This document shows positions 6,165 to 9,619 of a stretch of 9,619 nt of DNA, piece after piece. Location of the stretch: NCBI GenBank assembly GCA_021160885.1, contig JAGHBR010000206.1, positions 1 to 9,619 on the forward strand. Direction: 5' to 3'. The position numbers and the translations under genes are program-made. Source of the DNA: Caldisericaceae bacterium. GTDB taxonomy: Bacteria; Calditrichota; Calditrichia; Calditrichales; Calditrichaceae. Each line of letters opens with the position of its first letter. Position 1 is the stretch's first letter. The notes under the pieces are model-generated. The model saw only the letters and a program-made list of their open reading frames with translations. It was not told the origin of the DNA and did no database searches.

Positions 6165-6896
6165 CTAAACAAACCAGTCGGCAAAGCGCTCTTTAGCTTT
6201 CTTCAAAGAATCCGGCTTCCCCACATCCAGCCAGCGGGCCTGTGGCATGGGTAATCCCAGGACTTGTTTACCCTTTTCAGCTATTTGCAGATAGGCTTCA
6301 ATTAAAGAAAATTTAGCTTGTTGCGGAAAAAAATCGAAGATTTTATTAGAGAGAGCCTGCACGCCCATGAAGGAATAAGGAGTCAGTGGCTTTGTTTCAT
6401 TTGTGACCAGACGTTTTTCAGCGCTTTGTACATTTTGCCAACCGCAAAGGCGAAACTGTTCATCGAACAATAAATAGCGTTGCGTTTTGCGTTGGCGAAT
6501 GGCCAGGCAGGCCAGAGCATTAGTCTCTTGAAGGCGGACAAAAAGCTGCCGGTAATCCAGATCTGTCAACACATCCACATTGTGTACTAAAAAGAAGTCC
6601 GAGTCTTCAAAAAACCAGCTGGCCTTTTTAAGCCCCCCGCCGGTATCCAGCAATTCAACTTCTCTGGAAAATTCAATACGCAGATCAGAAAAATCGCGGT
6701 TCCGAACAAAGTCAATAATTTGCTGACCATGGTGGTGAACATTGATGATGATTTCCTTAAAACCAGCCTGTTTTAAGCGCAGCAGGTTCAGTTCAAGCAA
6801 AGTTTTTCCATTAATTTCCACCAGCGCCTTGGGACGGTCGTTGGTCAAAGGACGCAGACGACTGCCCAGACCGGCGGCTAATATCATGGCTTTCAT
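6165..6896 (-). CDS. murU: MurU-like sugar-1-phosphate nucleotidyltransferase
   Basis: A 243-residue cytoplasmic NTP-transferase. It resembles MurU, which converts N-acetylmuramate alpha-1-phosphate and UTP to UDP-MurNAc and pyrophosphate. Seen: the nucleotide-binding start LAAGLGSRLRPLT (6-18) with Arg13, the RPKALVEING segment with Lys23, the sugar-site loop LDTGGGLKKA (83-92), Asp108 in NVDVLTD and Asp224 in WLDVGKPD as likely Mg2+ ligands. It lacks the left-handed beta-helix acyltransferase domain of GlmU, and its length is near that of MurU (about 220-240). The start codon lies 3 nt after the stop of the kinase/RapZ-C gene, so the two are almost surely co-transcribed and probably translationally coupled. 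Pairing with an AmgK-like kinase is the known MurU context and favours this over a mannose- or glucose-1-phosphate enzyme. Substrate is inferred from homology and context. Confidence 0.82.
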   Translation of the reverse strand: MKAMILAAGLGSRLRPLTNDRPKALVEINGKTLLELNLLRLKQAGFKEIIINVHHHGQQIIDFVRNRDFSDLRIEFSREVELLDTGGGLKKASWFFEDSDFFLVHNVDVLTDLDYRQLFVRLQETNALACLAIRQRKTQRYLLFDEQFRLCGWQNVQSAEKRLVTNETKPLTPYSFMGVQALSNKIFDFFPQQAKFSLIEAYLQIAEKGKQVLGLPMPQARWLDVGKPDSLKKAKERFADWFV

Positions 6897-6899
6897 GTG

Positions 6900-8348
6900 T
6901 TAGGATTCCTGCATCATTTCCAGTTCACGGTGCCGCACTTCGACTTCCAGTTTCTCATTTTTGTAACGTTTTTTCAGGTAAGCGGCCAATTGATTGGCGC
7001 AGTAAACCGAACGGTGCTGACCGCCTGTACAGCCAAAAGCCACCATGATGTCGGTAAAATTGCGTTGCAAATAGTTGCTGACCATTAAGTCCAGCAGACC
7101 TTGCACATGCTGTAAAAACTGTTTTACCTCCGGCTTCTTTGCAAGATAATCGATGACCGGTTGGTCCTGACCGGTTAGCTGTTTAAAACGGGCCTCACGT
7201 CCCGGGTTGGGCAGCATGCGGCAATCAAAAACAAAACCACCGCCATGCCCTTTTTCATCCACAGGGATGCCCCGCTTGTAGGAAAAACTCTGAATGCGCA
7301 CGGTCAGGCGCAAATGCACATCACCAAACTGACGCAGCACACTGGAGCGCACCAGTTTCTGCCAAACGCCCGTCAATTCCGGAATGTCAATCGGTAAATC
7401 AGCATTGTGCAGTAGCCATTCCAGGTTCTGGATGGCATACGGTACGCTTTTCAGGAAATGCTCTTTACGCTCGTAAAAACCGCGAAAGCCATAGGCGCCC
7501 AATGCCTGCATGATGCGGATGAAAACATAGCCATAGTAATATTGTAGAAACTTCTCACGATTTACCGAAATGTACTGTTCGAGCGCAGTTAAATACTCTT
7601 CAAGTAGAAGCTGACGGACTTCGCTTGGAATATCAGCTTTGGCATCAAATAAAAGTGAGGCCAAATCGTATTGTAGGGCGCCTTTGCGCCCGCCCTGGTA
7701 ATCGATAAAATAGGGTTCTCCATTCACCAGCATCACATTACGCGATTGAAAATCGCGGTACAAAAAATAATCCCTCTCTGTGGATAGCAAAAAGTCCATG
7801 AAAGTCTGGAAGTCATTCTCCAGGCTCTGTTCATCAAATGGGATTTTGGCCAGTTTAAGGAAATAGTATTTAAAATAGTTTAAATCCCAGTGCATGGACT
7901 GGCGGTCAAAGCTGCCCCGCGGGTAGCAAACACTGTAATCCAGCCCCTCATTAGCTTCTACCTGAAAGCGGGGCAGGTAAGCCACCACCTTTTTGTAAAT
8001 GTCAATGATTTTTTGCGAAAAACCTTCTTTGGCCCGCGTCTCTGTCAAGAAGGAAAAAAGCGTGGTGTCGCCTAAATCCTGTTCCAGGTAAATGTTTTTG
8101 TCCAGTTCATGCAGGTAAATTTTCGGCACATTCAAATTCAATTGGCGAAAATGTTTGCTGAAGCTCAGAAAAGCAATATTCTCTTTCAAATCCGGATTGT
8201 AAACTCCAATGGCCTGTTTGTTTTTACCTTTAATGCGAAAATACTGCCGATCAGACCCATGGGCAGGTAATGGTTCAAAATTAAGCGCTGGTTCTTCGGC
8301 CCAGCGTTCAAATAAGCGGATTAAATTGGCTTTGATTTCTTCGTTCAC
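6900..8348 (-). CDS. AmgK-like sugar kinase fused to RapZ C-terminal domain
   Basis: A 482-residue two-domain cytoplasmic protein. Residues about 1-320 are an aminoglycoside-phosphotransferase-fold kinase. A nucleotide-loop-like segment, PAHGSDRQYFRI, lies at 28-39; the catalytic loop LYRDFQSRN carries Asp199 and Asn204; the metal-binding segment FIDYQGG carries Asp216, followed by GALQYDLASLL. The usual His of the HxD-type loop is Tyr. The closest functional model is AmgK, the anomeric MurNAc/GlcNAc 1-kinase. Residues about 345-482 match the RapZ C-terminal domain (SFSYKRGIP, FVFDCRMLPNPG, LTGQDQPV, GCTGGQHRSV, VRHREL), which in E. coli RapZ binds glucosamine-6-phosphate. RapZ's own N-terminal P-loop domain is absent. 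The MurU-like gene follows after 3 nt, giving a two-step route from MurNAc to UDP-MurNAc. Translation starts at GTG, the only reasonable start before residue 150. The role of the fused domain is inference: metabolite-sensing control of the kinase is most likely. Confidence 0.88.
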   Translation of the reverse strand: MNEEIKANLIRLFERWAEEPALNFEPLPAHGSDRQYFRIKGKNKQAIGVYNPDLKENIAFLSFSKHFRQLNLNVPKIYLHELDKNIYLEQDLGDTTLFSFLTETRAKEGFSQKIIDIYKKVVAYLPRFQVEANEGLDYSVCYPRGSFDRQSMHWDLNYFKYYFLKLAKIPFDEQSLENDFQTFMDFLLSTERDYFLYRDFQSRNVMLVNGEPYFIDYQGGRKGALQYDLASLLFDAKADIPSEVRQLLLEEYLTALEQYISVNREKFLQYYYGYVFIRIMQALGAYGFRGFYERKEHFLKSVPYAIQNLEWLLHNADLPIDIPELTGVWQKLVRSSVLRQFGDVHLRLTVRIQSFSYKRGIPVDEKGHGGGFVFDCRMLPNPGREARFKQLTGQDQPVIDYLAKKPEVKQFLQHVQGLLDLMVSNYLQRNFTDIMVAFGCTGGQHRSVYCANQLAAYLKKRYKNEKLEVEVRHRELEMMQES

Positions 8349-8353
8349 TTTTT

Positions 8354-8359
8354 ACCTCT
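8354..8359 (-). promoter_or_regulatory. Ribosome binding site selecting a GTG start
   Basis: On the minus strand AGAGGT stands 5 nt before GTG at 8348-8346. There is no in-frame ATG near it, and the first internal Met is beyond residue 150 within the kinase domain, so GTG is the start. Confidence 0.75.
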
Positions 8360-8445
8360 ATTTTAAGTATTCAATGTGTAAGAAAATTCGAACACTAAAA
8401 AATGTAAACTATCTTCTTGTGCATTTGACCTGCATTTTTGTTAAA

Positions 8446-8471
8446 TTGCCCTAAACCAATAAACGGGGCAA
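8446..8471 (+). promoter_or_regulatory. Hairpin covering the weak RBS of the M14 peptidase gene
   Basis: TTGCCC (8446-8451) is an exact inverted repeat of GGGCAA (8466-8471), with a 14-nt loop. The only Shine-Dalgarno-like bases, GGGG at 8465-8468, fall mostly inside the right arm, 8 nt before the ATG. If the stem forms in mRNA it could reduce initiation. The stem is short and the loop long, so a protein-binding palindrome or chance are alternatives. Confidence 0.3.
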
Positions 8472-8476
8472 CACAC

Positions 8477-9619
8477 ATGAAGGTTCGTTTCGTTCTGTTT
8501 TTATTACTCTTTGGCTCGCAAATTAATTTATTATTGGCCGCTGACTGGCAAACCGTCTATGAAAAATCACAATTTAAGGCTACAGCAGATTACGCGCAAA
8601 CAATAGATTTTTGCCAAAAGCTGGCTGACTTTTCTCCCTGGATTCATTACACCTCATTTGGTCAAAGCGCACAGGGCCGTGCCCTGCCCCTGCTTATTGC
8701 GAACAAGGACAAAGTATTTGATGTCGAAAGTGTTAAACAGAGCGGCAAAGTCGTTCTTTTAGTTCAGGCCGGCATTCACGCCGGTGAAATCGACGGTAAA
8801 GATGCCGGATTGCTATTGCTGAGGGATTTCGCTGTAAAAAAACAACACATCGATTTGTTTGATAATGTCGTGTTGCTTTTCATTCCTATCTTTAATGTGG
8901 ACGGCCATGAACGATCCGGTCCTTACAACCGCATTAACCAGAACGGTCCAGAACAAATGGGTTGGCGCACCACAGCCTTAAATCTCAATTTAAACCGCGA
9001 TTATTTAAAGGCCGATGCTGTAGAAATGAAAAACTGGCTAAAGCTTTTCAATCAATGGGCTCCTGATTTTTTTGTGGACATTCATGTGACAGATGGCGCC
9101 GATTACCAGTATGTCATCACATACAATCTGGACACACATGGGATAATGGGCCCACCAATAAATGCCTTTGTTAAACAAAAATTTAAACCAGAATTAAAAA
9201 AACAAATGGCCGAAAAAGGGCTACCGATCTGTAACTATGTAATGTTTCGCAGACATCACGATGTTAAAAGCGGGCTGGTCGGATGGGTACCTTCTCCGCG
9301 CTTTTCCAATGGTTACACGCTGTTACACAACTGCCCCGGGCTTTTAGTGGAAAATCACATGCTTAAAGATTACCAAACGCGCGTGACCGCTACCTACCAA
9401 TTGCTGATTTCGCTTTTAAAGATTTTGAATAATCAGCAGGATGAATTAAAAAAGGCCATCTGGCAGGCCCAACAGCAAACTTTAAGCTCTGATTTCCGGG
9501 AAAAACCCTTTCCTTTAAGCTTTCGCCGGACTTCCGACAGCGCCATGATTGACTTTTTAGGTTTTGATTACCAGGTTACTAAAAGTGATTTAAGCGGCGG
9601 CTGGTGGTACCAATTCAAC
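8477..9619 (+). CDS. Exported M14-family zinc carboxypeptidase, 3' end outside window
   Basis: The first 381 codons of an open reading frame that runs off the window. Residues 1-21 are a signal peptide (MKVRFVLFLLLFG..., likely cleavage after LLLA), so the enzyme acts outside the cytoplasm. The M14 zinc site is complete: His101 and Glu104 in GIHAGEIDGKD and His203 in VDIHVTDG; Glu292 in LLVENHML fits the catalytic glutamate. NVDGHERSGPYNR and LNRDY (Asn173-Arg174) match the substrate-carboxylate-binding region of carboxypeptidase A-like enzymes. It should hydrolyse C-terminal residues from peptides or act on peptide-like substrates; specificity is not readable. After about residue 330 the sequence continues into a region I cannot assign. 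It is divergent from the kinase/RapZ-C operon across 128 bp, where I see no convincing promoter for this gene. The ATG was chosen because it begins the signal peptide. Confidence 0.88.
   Translation, partial: MKVRFVLFLLLFGSQINLLLAADWQTVYEKSQFKATADYAQTIDFCQKLADFSPWIHYTSFGQSAQGRALPLLIANKDKVFDVESVKQSGKVVLLVQAGIHAGEIDGKDAGLLLLRDFAVKKQHIDLFDNVVLLFIPIFNVDGHERSGPYNRINQNGPEQMGWRTTALNLNLNRDYLKADAVEMKNWLKLFNQWAPDFFVDIHVTDGADYQYVITYNLDTHGIMGPPINAFVKQKFKPELKKQMAEKGLPICNYVMFRRHHDVKSGLVGWVPSPRFSNGYTLLHNCPGLLVENHMLKDYQTRVTATYQLLISLLKILNNQQDELKKAIWQAQQQTLSSDFREKPFPLSFRRTSDSAMIDFLGFDYQVTKSDLSGGWWYQFN

Noticed and set aside
8425..8447. TTGACC at 8425-8430 as -35 of an M14 peptidase promoter
   Set aside because: No acceptable -10 occurs at 16-18 nt; the only -10-like bases (TAAATT, 8442-8447) are too close.

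Overview
The window looks like chromosomal DNA of a bacterium in or near the FCB group (Bacteroidota, Ignavibacteriota, Calditrichota and relatives). The main pointers are a secreted protein with a type IX secretion (T9SS) type A C-terminal sorting domain and a phosphotransferase/RapZ-C fusion beside a MurU-like gene, an arrangement I associate with Bacteroidota-like genomes. The regulatory DNA contains an E. coli-like -35/-10 promoter, and the NYPNPFNP form of the sorting signal fits Calditrichota or Ignavibacteriota better than classical Bacteroidota. Species assignment is inference. No rRNA, tRNA, CRISPR array, insertion sequence or phage gene was seen.

Layout. 1-165: intergenic DNA with a 72-bp palindromic, REP/MITE-like element. 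166-2658 (minus): a DMT/EamA-type membrane transporter, then a compact RecQ-family helicase that ends at its zinc module. 2659-3144: a 486-bp gap without a recognised gene, holding a possible 37-codon small membrane-protein ORF and a palindrome that resembles the operator of the next gene. 3145-3745 (minus): a DtxR/MntR-family metal-dependent repressor with a cysteine-rich C-terminal tail, behind a near-consensus promoter and a three-half-site operator. 3857-6064 (plus): a 717-residue exported, T9SS-sorted beta-domain protein with a very strong ribosome binding site, closed by a perfect GAAA-loop terminator. 6165-8348 (minus): a two-gene operon, an AmgK-like sugar kinase fused to a RapZ C-terminal domain, followed 3 nt later by a MurU-like nucleotidyltransferase. 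8477-9619 (plus): an exported M14 zinc carboxypeptidase cut by the window edge.

How the genes relate. The kinase/RapZ-C and MurU-like genes form the clearest functional unit. By homology they convert free N-acetylmuramate to its 1-phosphate and then to UDP-MurNAc, a cell-wall salvage route that bypasses MurA. The fused RapZ-C domain, the glucosamine-6-phosphate-sensing half of E. coli RapZ, suggests that amino-sugar status controls the kinase; this is the most interesting hypothesis here. The repressor appears to control itself, with an operator placed from the transcription start region to the ribosome binding site, and it is divergent from the secreted-protein gene. The transporter, helicase and peptidase show no evident functional link to these units.
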